DNA of 21,932 nt from Bacillota bacterium (GTDB taxonomy: Bacteria > Bacillota > Clostridia > Lachnospirales > CAG-274), in contig JAGAHK010000297.1 of the NCBI GenBank assembly GCA_017627115.1, positions 1 through 21,932 on the forward strand. The letters run 5' to 3'. Made by a program: the position numbers and the translations under genes. Every line of letters starts with the position of its first letter. Within the stretch, counting starts at the first letter, position 1. The notes below the pieces were generated by a model that ran no database searches, was not told the DNA's origin, and saw only the letters and a list, made by a program, of their open reading frames with translations. This document shows, piece after piece, positions 14,827 through 21,932 of the stretch.

Positions 14827-15179
14827 TATTTTTCTTTTGGTCTGAATATCACCGCTGCGGCAAATGCACTCACTATAGCCGCGGCTATACCGCCTGCGCC
14901 TGCTTTTATGCCGCCTGTCAGTATTCCAAGCGCACCGACACTGTCTATCTCTTCTTTAACACCCTTTGCAAGCAGGTTTCCGAACCCGGGCAGAGGCACA
15001 TTCGCACCTGCGCCTGCAAAATCAGCAAGTTTCTCGTACCACCCCAGACCTCCGAGAATACACCCGACTACCACGAATAATACCAATATCCTTGCCGAAG
15101 TCAGCTTTGTCTTGTCTATAAGTATCTGACCTATCACACATATCAGTCCGCCTACCGCAAATGCCTTTAAATATTCCAT
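14826..15179 (-). CDS. spoVAE: Stage V sporulation protein AE (SpoVAEb)
   Basis: A 117-residue integral membrane protein of the SpoVAC/SpoVAEb fold, with about four hydrophobic helices. The conserved loop DFAGAGANVPLPGFGN parallels the GAGSIVPITGFSN loop of the neighbouring SpoVAC. SpoVA proteins form the channel in the spore inner membrane that takes up dipicolinic acid during sporulation and releases it at germination. The ATG (15179) overlaps the end of spoVAD by 13 bp and follows a GAGGCGGTG ribosome binding site. It is the last gene of the operon; spoVAEa and spoVAF, present in Bacillus, are absent here. Confidence 0.92.
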   Translation of the reverse strand: MEYLKAFAVGGLICVIGQILIDKTKLTSARILVLFVVVGCILGGLGWYEKLADFAGAGANVPLPGFGNLLAKGVKEEIDSVGALGILTGGIKAGAGGIAAAIVSAFAAAVIFRPKEK

Positions 15180-16186
15180 TTCACCGCCTCGCTTTCTATC
15201 GCCACCGCATGCGCTATGCCTGCTATGCTTTCGCCCTCGTTTATCGAATCCGTACTCATCAGCGCACCCGTGGGAATAAAAAGAATACGCTTTAAAGCGC
15301 CGCTTTTCAGCTTCCTGTAAAGCATACCTCCGAAAACAGCCGCCGAACAGGCACAGCCGCTGCCGCCAGAGTGCGTGTCCTGTGTTTCGCGGTCAAACAT
15401 CTCTATGCCGCAGTCACTGTACTGTTTGGAAATATCAAGCTTCTTTTCATCCAATAACTGCAAAAGCAGGTCTTTGCCGACATACCCCAGATCTCCCGTT
15501 ATAATAAGGTCGTAATGATCGGGATGCCGCCCCGTGTCACAAAAATGCGCATATATGCAGTCCGCTGCGGCAGGTGCCATTGCTGCACCCATATTGGATG
15601 AATCCTTGACACCGTAATCGACGATCTTACCCGTAGTCACGGCTGTTATATAGGGTGGTTTGTCGGCATTTGATACCATTGCCGCACCGTCACCCGTTAC
15701 GGTGTAAGTGGCGGTAGGCGGCCGCTGATTGCCAAGCTCAAGCGGAAAACGGAACTGCCGCTCCGCACTGCAAAAGTGGCTTGATGCCGCTGCGATAACA
15801 TTTTCCGCACCGCCGCTGTCAACAAGTACCGCCGCAAGGCTCAAAGCCTCGCCAAAGGTAGAACAGGCACCGAAAATGCCGAAAAACGGTATCTCCAGAT
15901 CTCGTATGCCGTAGGTGGATGCACAGCATTGGTTGAGCAGGTCGCCCGAAAGAATGTAATCGGGCTTTGCGGTGCATTTTTTCATAAGCAGCTGTAAGTT
16001 TTGCTTTACTATAGCTATTTCAGCCGCTTCCCAGCTTTTTTGTCCTGCCATATTATCCTTTAATATTTGGTCGAAATACTTGCCCAAAGGTCCTGCGCCC
16101 TCTTTTGTGCCGACCGTGACCGCCGTTTCAAGCACAGAAACGGGGGACGAAAAGACCATAGTCTGTTTGCCGATATGTTTTGCCAT
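15167..16186 (-). CDS. spoVAD: Stage V sporulation protein AD (DPA-binding)
   Basis: The 339-residue protein has the thiolase-like fold typical of SpoVAD, which binds Ca-dipicolinate on the spore inner membrane. Recognisable segments are FSSPVSVLETAVTVGTKEGAGPLGKYFD at the N-terminus, GIFGACSTFGEALSLAA (about 104-120), TVTGDGAAMVS, and HSGGSGCACSA near residue 280. ATG 16186 follows GGGAGGT. The spoVAC stop lies 4 bp upstream, so translation is coupled. Length matches the family. Confidence 0.95.
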   Translation of the reverse strand: MAKHIGKQTMVFSSPVSVLETAVTVGTKEGAGPLGKYFDQILKDNMAGQKSWEAAEIAIVKQNLQLLMKKCTAKPDYILSGDLLNQCCASTYGIRDLEIPFFGIFGACSTFGEALSLAAVLVDSGGAENVIAAASSHFCSAERQFRFPLELGNQRPPTATYTVTGDGAAMVSNADKPPYITAVTTGKIVDYGVKDSSNMGAAMAPAAADCIYAHFCDTGRHPDHYDLIITGDLGYVGKDLLLQLLDEKKLDISKQYSDCGIEMFDRETQDTHSGGSGCACSAAVFGGMLYRKLKSGALKRILFIPTGALMSTDSINEGESIAGIAHAVAIESEAVKWNI

Positions 16187-16189
16187 AGC

Positions 16190-16630
16190 TTACCTCCCGA
16201 GAAAATAGTAAAATATGCCGACAATGACGGAAGTCAGCGTGCCGTAGAGTATGACGGGCCCTGCAATAATGAATATCTTTGCGCCGACACCCAGGATAAA
16301 GCCCTCCTGCTTGAACTCCACCGCAGGCGAGGTGACCGAGTTTGAAAAGCCCGTTATGGGTACGATAGAGCCTGCGCCCGCAAACTTGCCTATTTTGCTG
16401 TATATGCCAAGCCCCGTCAGCAGCGAGGCAGCGGCAATGAGGATAACGGAGGTGAGAGTGCCCGAAGTCTTTTCGTCAAAACCGCTTGTCAGCATAAAAT
16501 TTGTGATAAACTGCCCGATAACGCAGATAAGACCTCCCACAAAAAATGCTTTTATACAGTTTTTTAAAATGGGACTGTCGGGCGAAGCCTTTTTGACCAT
16601 CTGCGAATATTTTTGCTTTATGTTTTCCAT
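16190..16630 (-). CDS. spoVAC: Stage V sporulation protein AC
   Basis: From ATG 16630 the protein has 146 residues with four hydrophobic helices and the SpoVAC loop FAGAGSIVPITGFSNSV; SpoVAC is a mechanosensitive-type channel component of the spore DPA transporter. The frame is open further, to 16720, but the extra 30 residues overlap the end of spoVAB and lack family similarity, while AAGGAG just before 16630 is an ideal ribosome binding site. A 79-bp gap with a small CGCAGG/CCTGCG hairpin (16684-16707) separates it from spoVAB. Confidence 0.93.
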   Translation of the reverse strand: MENIKQKYSQMVKKASPDSPILKNCIKAFFVGGLICVIGQFITNFMLTSGFDEKTSGTLTSVILIAAASLLTGLGIYSKIGKFAGAGSIVPITGFSNSVTSPAVEFKQEGFILGVGAKIFIIAGPVILYGTLTSVIVGIFYYFLGR

Positions 16631-16709
16631 ATAAAACTCCTTTCCGAAAAATAAAATAAGGTAAAATAAGGAAAAATCAAGTACGCAGGTATAAAAAACG
16701 GCCTGCGGC

Positions 16710-17141
16710 TTAATCCACAAAAAATCCCGGTACGGTATAATACAGCACCGAGCCTACAAGTTTTCCGACCGCCAATGCAGTCACAAAATACTTTATCCCC
16801 TTTTTCAGCCTGCCGCGCCTTGCAAGTATCGGTATCACATCCAGCACTTCCGCAAGCGATACCGCAAGACAGCCGTAAAATACACCTGTCAGCAGCATCA
16901 GAAACATTGCGGCAGGCACGCCTATAGGCAGATACCAATTATACATCAGGTACAGTGTGCCCGAAATACCGCCGATTATTATACCCGTTTCGTAAGTGCG
17001 TATCTTCTCTTTTGTGCCCGTTTTCTGCGCTATGCGCGGCACAACACCGATGATCGCAATAAATGCGAATACCGCACCCGCGATCACCACGCCCGAACCA
17101 AACCCAAGCGTTATAAAAATCAGAATTTTAATAATCTCCAT
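16710..17141 (-). CDS. spoVAB: Stage V sporulation protein AB
   Basis: A 143-residue membrane protein with five hydrophobic segments. The start FITLGFGSGVVIAGAVFAFIA and the middle LLTGVFYGCLAVSLAEVLDVIPILARR match SpoVAB as known from Bacillus. Its precise role in the SpoVA complex is unsettled. ATG 17141 lies 24 bp after the spoVAA stop, with a G-rich but imperfect ribosome binding site (TTGGGGCT). Many Clostridium species lack spoVAA and spoVAB, so their presence resembles the Bacillus-type operon. Confidence 0.9.
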   Translation of the reverse strand: MEIIKILIFITLGFGSGVVIAGAVFAFIAIIGVVPRIAQKTGTKEKIRTYETGIIIGGISGTLYLMYNWYLPIGVPAAMFLMLLTGVFYGCLAVSLAEVLDVIPILARRGRLKKGIKYFVTALAVGKLVGSVLYYTVPGFFVD

Positions 17142-17165
17142 TGTTCAGCCCCAAGATAATTATTT

Positions 17166-17777
17166 TTAATTATTGCCGCCGTTCTTCCTCTGTGCGTTCA
17201 GGGTGTCGATGATATTATCGGTAACGTCGCTTTCGTAGGTCGACATCTCCACCTCGATAGGCGTAGGGTCGGAGGTCAGCTTTTTGCCCGTAAAATGATT
17301 GAAGAACACTATTATCCCGACCGCAAGCCCGATAGAGTAGGGCAGATGTATCACCGCAGGGTTTATACTTCTGCTGCCGAAGAATATGCGGTAATAGGTC
17401 TCGAATACGCGCGACATCTGAGCATCGGAGTGAAAACTCATTATTGCCGTTGCCGAACCCGAGGCAAGCATCAGTGTCACAAGTGCGGTCTTTATAAACA
17501 GCTTTATGCCGCCCTCGTGTTTTTTCGGCGAATCATATTCTATCACCGTGTCGGTCTCACCAACATTGCTGATGTCAAAATTCGGGAAAGCCGCACTGAT
17601 TTTTGCGATGATATCGGTCACGGATACAAGATAGCTCTTATCCTCTGTTACCTCGGCTATTTTCAGCGCCTTTACACGCTTTTCAATATCTTTCGGCGCA
17701 ACTATCTCCGCAATGTCGCCTATTTTTACACTGCCTTTTGCACTCGCCTTTTTTACGGGCTTTATATATATGGTCAT
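17166..17777 (-). CDS. spoVAA: Stage V sporulation protein AA
   Basis: The 203-residue protein begins with a beta-rich soluble domain (MTIYIKPVKKASAKGSVKIGDIAEIV) of about 85 residues. Membrane helices follow (about 92-112 and 142-162, the latter PYSIGLAVGIIVFFNHF, a strong SpoVAA hallmark), then a hydrophilic end. The ATG at 17777 overlaps the stop of the upstream 43-codon gene as ATGA, and the upstream ribosome binding site is weak, so translation is likely coupled to that small gene. Confidence 0.9.
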   Translation of the reverse strand: MTIYIKPVKKASAKGSVKIGDIAEIVAPKDIEKRVKALKIAEVTEDKSYLVSVTDIIAKISAAFPNFDISNVGETDTVIEYDSPKKHEGGIKLFIKTALVTLMLASGSATAIMSFHSDAQMSRVFETYYRIFFGSRSINPAVIHLPYSIGLAVGIIVFFNHFTGKKLTSDPTPIEVEMSTYESDVTDNIIDTLNAQRKNGGNN

Positions 17778-17905
17778 TGTGTTGTCACCACTCTCACAAA
17801 AGTACCGTTCTGCGGCTCGAATGTGGGAGGATGTGTGCGGTTGAAGATATAAATGCCTGCAAGTGCCGCAAGCAGTATCAGTATAAGCAGAATATTCAGC
17901 TTCAT
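17774..17905 (-). CDS. Small membrane-anchored or secreted protein leading the spoVA operon (43 aa)
   Basis: The predicted protein begins MKLNILLILILLAALAGIYI, a single hydrophobic helix or signal segment. About 23 polar residues follow (FNRTHPPTFEPQNG, then TFVRVVTTQ). Support for it being a gene: GGGGTG at a suitable distance before ATG 17905, a stop that overlaps the spoVAA start as ATGA, hydrophobic-then-polar design, and a sigma-G-like promoter about 40 bp upstream with no other gene between. I know of no named counterpart in the Bacillus spoVA operon. It could be a SpoVA accessory peptide or act mainly to couple translation. Confidence 0.65.
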   Translation of the reverse strand: MKLNILLILILLAALAGIYIFNRTHPPTFEPQNGTFVRVVTTQ

Positions 17906-17942
17906 TTTTGTCACCCCGTATATTAATCTAATTCGCTGACTA

Positions 17943-17971
17943 TAGTTTGCCGCATACGGTTTTTTTTATGC
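17943..17971 (-). promoter_or_regulatory. Sigma-G-type forespore promoter for the spoVA operon
   Basis: Read on the minus strand, GCATA at 17971-17967 fits the sigma-G -35 (GHATR). CAAACTA at 17949-17943 fits the -10 (CATWMTA) except for one base, with a 17-bp spacer. Transcription would start near 17935, about 30 bases before the 43-codon gene. The Bacillus spoVA operon is sigma-G dependent, which agrees. Confidence 0.65.
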
Positions 17972-18030
17972 GTAACATATACCGCTTAAAATTAATAAAC
18001 TGAAAAAAAGGGGAAAGGAGGGCGAAAAAT

Positions 18031-18396
18031 ATGCTCGGTAAACGCGCTTCGGAGCTTTACAGGCGCGGTGAAAGCTGCTCCGCCTGCATTTTGAAAGCCT
18101 ATGAGGATGTATACGGGATGAGGCTGCCCAAAGATTATTATAAGATCTGCCCGGGCATAAACAACGGTTTCGGCACGGGCGGAATGTGCAGTGCCGCGGT
18201 TGCCGCTGTGATCGTGCTTGCGTACCGCCTGCGTGACGAAACGATGATAAAACAGGCGCGCATATATTTTCTGACGGCAGTTAACGAAAAACTTAAAAGC
18301 ACGTCATGCGGCAGATTGAAAACCGATTGCAGGACAGCTGTTTTTGAATGTGGAGAGATACTTGAAGAAACGATAGATAAGTTTGAGAAAGAATAA
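18031..18396 (+). CDS. C_GCAxxG_C_C family cysteine-rich (redox-type) protein
   Basis: The 121-residue soluble protein has the family's spaced cysteines: C16/C19 (SCSAC), C40, C53 in NGFGTGGMCSAA, then C93 and C100 in TSCGRLKTDC, and C107. The family is thought to bind a metal or cluster or to act in redox reactions, but no activity is established. AAAGGAGG with good spacing defines ATG 18031. It is divergent from the spoVA operon across 125 bp, so it may share sporulation timing, though I see no convincing plus-strand promoter. The stop is followed by a hairpin that serves mainly the opposite strand. Confidence 0.82.
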   Translation: MLGKRASELYRRGESCSACILKAYEDVYGMRLPKDYYKICPGINNGFGTGGMCSAAVAAVIVLAYRLRDETMIKQARIYFLTAVNEKLKSTSCGRLKTDCRTAVFECGEILEETIDKFEKE

Positions 18397-18472
18397 AAAA
18401 AGAGCGGCCGCACTGTGATAAGTGCGACTGCCCATTTTACACGGGTGATGTTCCGAAGGAACTCACTAAATA
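18397..18472 (-). terminator. Terminator of the apbE-pectate lyase unit
   Basis: On the minus strand, after the pectate lyase stop, come a small GTGAG-TTCC/GGAA-CATCAC hairpin (18445-18466) and then a stronger stem. In that stem GCAGTCGCACT pairs with AGTGCGGCCGC around TATCAC (about 18408-18431), and seven Ts follow (plus-strand A run at 18397-18402 and nearby). In the plus direction there is no T tail, so it ends the minus-strand transcript. Confidence 0.8.
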
Positions 18473-20653
18473 TTATTTCTTTTCCACAGGCATCATAAAG
18501 CTGCCGTTGAGTGTTTTTTGCAGTACATTTGTCGCATCGTTTGCGGTCACGCCGCTTTCGCCGTCAACATCACAGCGTGTTTCAAACTTCTCATCGACTG
18601 CGAGCGCGCTCTTGTTGAGAACATACTGCAATATCATTGCCGAATCGTTTGCCTCTATTTTGCCGTTTGAGTCCGCATCGCCGTAAAGTATGTCTTCGGT
18701 CGGTGTGGGTATATCTGCATCGGGAAGTGTGGGCGGTATTTCCGCGCCGTCATATTCGGCAACTTCTATATAATAGAAATCCACATTGGACTTGGGTGCG
18801 ATAGTGTAGGTGCCTGCCTTTAAAAGCTCGATAGTGGTCAGCACATCGTTGCCCTTGTTGCCCGATTGGAATGTGCCGTGGTAAACAGCATCGGGTTCTG
18901 CGGAATTTGTGACCTCCATACGCACGGGAGAGTTTGCGGTGCTGCTTGCTATCATTGTAAGCTTTGCCTGCGAACTTGTGGTAAAGGTAATGTTGCCGCT
19001 TGAAGAAAAGCTGCCCGAATAATTATATTTTTCGGTGCCGCGGTAGCCGGAAGCGGTGTTTGATTTAAGGCTTATGCTGCCCTTGAAGAAATCACCCGTG
19101 CCGTCTTTACCGCCGAATGCCGATGCACTGCCGCTTGTTTCGGGGTCATAGTAATATACGTTTGTTATATTGCCCTTTGCTTCGGGAGCCGCAATATCTT
19201 CCAACTCGGGATAAACCGTGTCTTTGAGTGTGCCTGCGTTGTAAAAAGCGTTTGCACGCGCATCTTCGGGGCTTTCAAGCAGATAGTTCTTTGCTGCGAT
19301 ATAGCCCGAAGCATCAAAGTTATTGTAGGTATAGCCGCCTGCTTTTGTGGTGTAATCATCGGCTGTGAGCCTGTATTCACGGCTCGGTGCTACAAAGTAG
19401 TCAATGCCTTCAAGACTTTCCCATGTGTTTAAAAGTATGTTGTTATATGCTTTGATAACGCCGCCGTCGTTGCTTGAAAACTTGGATGCAAAGCCGCCCT
19501 GCGAAGATGTCAGGAAAGGCGAGGACGCATCCTCGAAGAAGTTGTTTTCGGCAAAAATGCTTGCGTTGCAGGTGCAGCCTATGCCATAGGCGGTAGTGCC
19601 GTAGTAATAGTTGTTGTAGGCATGGATATTATGCCACCTTACGCGCGGTGTTCTCTGACCCGTGTGGTCAAAGTAATTGTGGTGGAAGGTGATATTGCCC
19701 GTACTTTCACGGCTTGTTGAACTTGAACCGATAAGCGATGTCTTGTCGGTGTTTTTAAAATGGTTGTAGCTTACCGTGACATTGTTGCATTCACGCAGAT
19801 CGCAGGAACCGTCGCCGTGGAGCTTGTCTCTTTCGGCTGTGCTGTCCTTGGGGTTGTAGCCCGAATAAAAGTCGTTGTTATGTATCCAGAGTTTTGTCGA
19901 TTTTTCAAAACCGATGGCATCCTCGATGTAATCGCGGAAAGAAAGATTGCGGAACTCGGTGTCTTTATTATCGCCCGAACCGATACCCCAGCCGACAAAG
20001 CCCGAACCCGGACCTACGCCCTCGATGGTAACGCCGCAGGTATTTTTCCACATACCCGGAGAAGTGTCACTTGAACTTAAGGGTGTTACCTCGCCTATAA
20101 CGCGCAGAATTACGGGCTTTTTGCCGTTAAGGCTGTCAAAACCGCTTAAAATGCTTTTGATATTTTTGTTATTGTATACGTTTTTCTTGTTTTCTTCCGT
20201 AACGTAGATTATAAGCGCATCATCGGGGACCGTGCCGTCTGCGTTGTATGCGCCCGGGGCGTTGTTTGTGCCGTCAAAAGCAAAGCCCGAACGGTCAAAA
20301 GGCGCAGGTTCCGCACTGAAATTGCATTTTTCGGAACCGTCTGTGGCTTCAAGCGTGATCTCATATTCCGTGTTGCCTTTCAGACCGAGGATGTCGAGGC
20401 GGTATTTGCCCTCGCTTACCTCTCGGATAAGCTCCGCATCGACGGTTTTGACGTCTGTTGTGCCTTTTTCCCGATATGTGGCTTTATATGTCTTGTTGGG
20501 CGTACTTTTCCATTCGGCATATGTCGATTCGTACCATGAGCCGATGTTGAGCATCTCTGCATCTTCCGCCTGAACGGAAACTATGCCGAATGAGCCGAAT
20601 ACCATTGCTGCCGACAGCAGTGCCGACACAAATCTTGCTTTAAATTTTTTCAT
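18473..20653 (-). CDS. Secreted pectate lyase (PL1 family) with dockerin
   Basis: Cleaves polygalacturonate by beta-elimination outside the cell. Order in the 726 residues: signal peptide ending near VQA-ED (29-30); a fibronectin-III-like beta domain (about 35-115); and a right-handed beta-helix PL1 domain (about 120-475). The PL1 domain has Ca-site region HGDGSCDL (279-286), HHNYFDHTGQRTPRVRWHNI (324-343, with the RTPRVR catalytic arginine motif) and repeated N-rich turns. A CBM-like beta-sandwich (about 505-635), a Pro/Thr linker and a dockerin complete the protein. The dockerin's two Ca-binding repeats start DADSNGKIEAND (659-670) and DVDGESGVTAND (695-706). The dockerin implies attachment to a cohesin scaffold encoded elsewhere. 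The ribosome binding site is AGAGGGA. It follows apbE by 30 bp. Confidence 0.93.
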   Translation of the reverse strand: MKKFKARFVSALLSAAMVFGSFGIVSVQAEDAEMLNIGSWYESTYAEWKSTPNKTYKATYREKGTTDVKTVDAELIREVSEGKYRLDILGLKGNTEYEITLEATDGSEKCNFSAEPAPFDRSGFAFDGTNNAPGAYNADGTVPDDALIIYVTEENKKNVYNNKNIKSILSGFDSLNGKKPVILRVIGEVTPLSSSDTSPGMWKNTCGVTIEGVGPGSGFVGWGIGSGDNKDTEFRNLSFRDYIEDAIGFEKSTKLWIHNNDFYSGYNPKDSTAERDKLHGDGSCDLRECNNVTVSYNHFKNTDKTSLIGSSSTSRESTGNITFHHNYFDHTGQRTPRVRWHNIHAYNNYYYGTTAYGIGCTCNASIFAENNFFEDASSPFLTSSQGGFASKFSSNDGGVIKAYNNILLNTWESLEGIDYFVAPSREYRLTADDYTTKAGGYTYNNFDASGYIAAKNYLLESPEDARANAFYNAGTLKDTVYPELEDIAAPEAKGNITNVYYYDPETSGSASAFGGKDGTGDFFKGSISLKSNTASGYRGTEKYNYSGSFSSSGNITFTTSSQAKLTMIASSTANSPVRMEVTNSAEPDAVYHGTFQSGNKGNDVLTTIELLKAGTYTIAPKSNVDFYYIEVAEYDGAEIPPTLPDADIPTPTEDILYGDADSNGKIEANDSAMILQYVLNKSALAVDEKFETRCDVDGESGVTANDATNVLQKTLNGSFMMPVEKK

Positions 20654-20683
20654 TGCATTTTTCCCTCTTTTTTTATAAATATT

Positions 20684-21715
20684 TTACTCTATTATCTCAT
20701 ATTCAAACTCACTTGTAAAGTCATTTTCCAATCCTTTTGTGATATAAATTTTCTTATCCGAAGTCTGTATGATAAAATCAAAGTTTTGGCTGCTTTTTTG
20801 GTATTCCTTTGCCTTTTCAAGCCCCATTACGTAAAGCGCGGTGGAAAGACCGTCGGCGAGCCTGCCCGAATTTGCCACTATCGTTGCCGAGATCACGCCG
20901 CTTTCGGCGGGACAGCCTGTTTTCGGGTCGATTATATGATGATATATTTTGCCGTCCTGTTCAAAAAAACGCTGATAGCCGCCGGATGTGATGACCGCTT
21001 TTTCGTTGACTGCGAGCACGCCGATAAACGGGTGTTCTTCATCCGTTTCGGGGTTTTGTATGCCTATTTTCCACTTGCTGCCGTCGGGTTTTGTGCCGAG
21101 GGTCTGAACATTGCCGCCAAGAGAAACGATGGCGGAGTTTATGCCGTTCTGCCTGAAAATGTCGATAACGCGGTCGGAAGTGTAGCCCTTTGCAATGCCG
21201 CCGAGGTCAATAAGCATATCATCGGGCTTTTCTATTGTGTTGTCTTTTATTTTGACCCTGTCATAGCCTACTTTTTCAAGAGCTGCCGCTATTTCCTCCG
21301 CTGTGGGTACGCGGTACTGCTCGTCAGTGAAGCCCCAGGCTTCCGTAACGGGTGCGACCGTGATGTCAAAGGCGCCGTTTGTGCTTTTGCCTGTTTCAAG
21401 TGCAGATGAAACAAGGTCGAGTGTCTCGGCGGATATGTTTTCGGTCTCGCCGTGGTTTATACGGTAAATATCGCTTTTTTCATTCGTTTTCGCAAACAGC
21501 GCATCAAGACGGTTTATCTCCGTTTCGGCTTTTTTCAGGGCAAGGTTGTTCGTGCCGTACATTTTAAGATCCATTACGGTGTCCATTGCGAATATCTCGG
21601 AAGAGAATTCCCGATCGGAAACTGAAGAAACAGGGGACTGCGCCGTTTCGGGAGACTGCGAACAGCCCATAAAAAGCGCAAGCGAAAGCAAAATTGCGGT
21701 AAGTTTAAGTTTCAT
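20684..21715 (-). CDS. apbE: FAD:protein FMN transferase lipoprotein
   Basis: Transfers FMN from FAD to a threonine of target flavoproteins, using Mg2+, on the outer face of the membrane. The 343-residue protein has a lipobox LFMGC (C18). The ApbE core is present: DLGGIAKGYTSD (170-181), SLGGN (198-202), TSGGYQRFF (243-251), HHIIDPKTGCPA (259-270) and ADGLSTALYVMG (287-298). ATG 21715 gives a sound signal peptide, though the nearest purine-rich AAAGGA lies about 16 bp away. No flavoprotein target (RnfG, NqrC or FMN-bind domain) is in the window; the neighbour is a pectate lyase, an unexpected partner. A good promoter precedes it. Confidence 0.95.
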   Translation of the reverse strand: MKLKLTAILLSLALFMGCSQSPETAQSPVSSVSDREFSSEIFAMDTVMDLKMYGTNNLALKKAETEINRLDALFAKTNEKSDIYRINHGETENISAETLDLVSSALETGKSTNGAFDITVAPVTEAWGFTDEQYRVPTAEEIAAALEKVGYDRVKIKDNTIEKPDDMLIDLGGIAKGYTSDRVIDIFRQNGINSAIVSLGGNVQTLGTKPDGSKWKIGIQNPETDEEHPFIGVLAVNEKAVITSGGYQRFFEQDGKIYHHIIDPKTGCPAESGVISATIVANSGRLADGLSTALYVMGLEKAKEYQKSSQNFDFIIQTSDKKIYITKGLENDFTSEFEYEIIE

Positions 21716-21754
21716 AGCTTTTTTTGGTTAGTCCTTTCATACTGTGTTATATTG

Positions 21755-21783
21755 ATTTTATCATTATGAGGGTGAAAAGTCAA
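21755..21783 (-). promoter_or_regulatory. Housekeeping promoter of apbE
   Basis: On the minus strand TTGACT (21783-21778) and TAAAAT (21760-21755) with exactly 17 bp between them, a near-consensus vegetative promoter about 40 bp upstream of the apbE start. It probably drives apbE and the pectate lyase together. Confidence 0.75.
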
Positions 21784-21854
21784 CACGGACAGAGGCGGCT
21801 TTTGAGCTTTTGTGCGCTTGTTAAAAATATTTGTTTTTTTTGTGTAATTTTCGG

Positions 21855-21873
21855 TAAGTTTTTCAAAAACTTA
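21855..21873. promoter_or_regulatory. 19-bp perfect palindrome in the right-edge intergenic region
   Basis: TAAGTTTTT and AAAAACTTA flank a single C. It lies about 70 bp upstream of the apbE promoter. On the plus strand a weak promoter-like pair follows it (TTGATT at 21877-21882, TATACA at 21900-21905, 17-bp spacing), perhaps for a gene beyond the window. No coding region is seen in 21716-21932. Confidence 0.35.
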
Positions 21874-21932
21874 ATCTTGATTATACGGATGATTTTTTGT
21901 ATACAGTAATATAGGATATTATAGTTAAAAAA

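Noticed and set aside
16251..16634. Plus-strand frames opposite spoVAC and spoVAD
   Set aside because: Low-complexity reverse-complement shadows of membrane protein genes.
17952..17982. Plus-strand sporulation promoter for the cysteine-rich gene (GCATA ... CATATAC)
   Set aside because: Spacing of 19 bp and a mismatched -10 do not fit sigma-G, -F or -E well enough.
20786..21409. 207-codon plus-strand frame opposite apbE
   Set aside because: It mirrors apbE codons; the ApbE motifs on the other strand are complete.

Overview
The window looks like chromosome from a spore-forming, anaerobic, plant-fibre-degrading Clostridia member, most likely Oscillospiraceae/Ruminococcaceae. The pointers are a sigH-type sigma factor, a complete spoVAA-AB-AC-AD-AEb set, a secreted pectate lyase ending in a dockerin, an LplB/YtcP-type sugar importer without its own ATPase, strong AGGAGG-type ribosome binding sites and moderate GC content. 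The genus is inference only.

Layout. 1-75 is the end of an upstream gene with DKEVQ repeats, followed by an HD-domain hydrolase and a terminator. 727-8361 is a version of the conserved Firmicutes block cysE-cysS-mrnC-rlmB-rae1-sigH. About 3 kb has been inserted between mrnC and rlmB: two membrane proteins, a PstS-like binding protein, an unknown 151-residue protein and a 148-bp hairpin-rich, MITE-like repeat. After sigH, instead of the usual rpmG-secE-nusG genes, comes a run of ybaK, an MFS transporter, two small membrane proteins of unknown function and a DUF378 protein, closed by a strong terminator.

10929-14825 is a separate transcription unit: an AT-rich 375-bp leader with two promoter candidates and palindromes, then a sugar-binding lipoprotein and two permeases. 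Its codon use suggests high expression. Convergent to it, on the minus strand, lies the spoVA operon (17905-14826). It starts with a 43-codon gene, coupled to spoVAA by an ATGA overlap, behind a good sigma-G-type promoter. A C_GCAxxG_C_C family protein is transcribed divergently from it. The last segment (minus strand) is an apbE lipoprotein gene followed 30 bp later by the pectate lyase, with a clear vegetative promoter upstream and a terminator downstream.

Together the genes cover cysteine and tRNA/RNA housekeeping, sporulation control (SigH) and spore core DPA uptake (SpoVA), and capture of plant polysaccharide (pectate lyase plus oligosaccharide ABC importer). No rRNA, tRNA, CRISPR, transposase or phage genes were seen. 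The least explained items are the 43-aa spoVA leader gene, the three-gene membrane cassette after ybaK, the inserted cluster with its repeat, and the 110-bp overlap inside that cluster.
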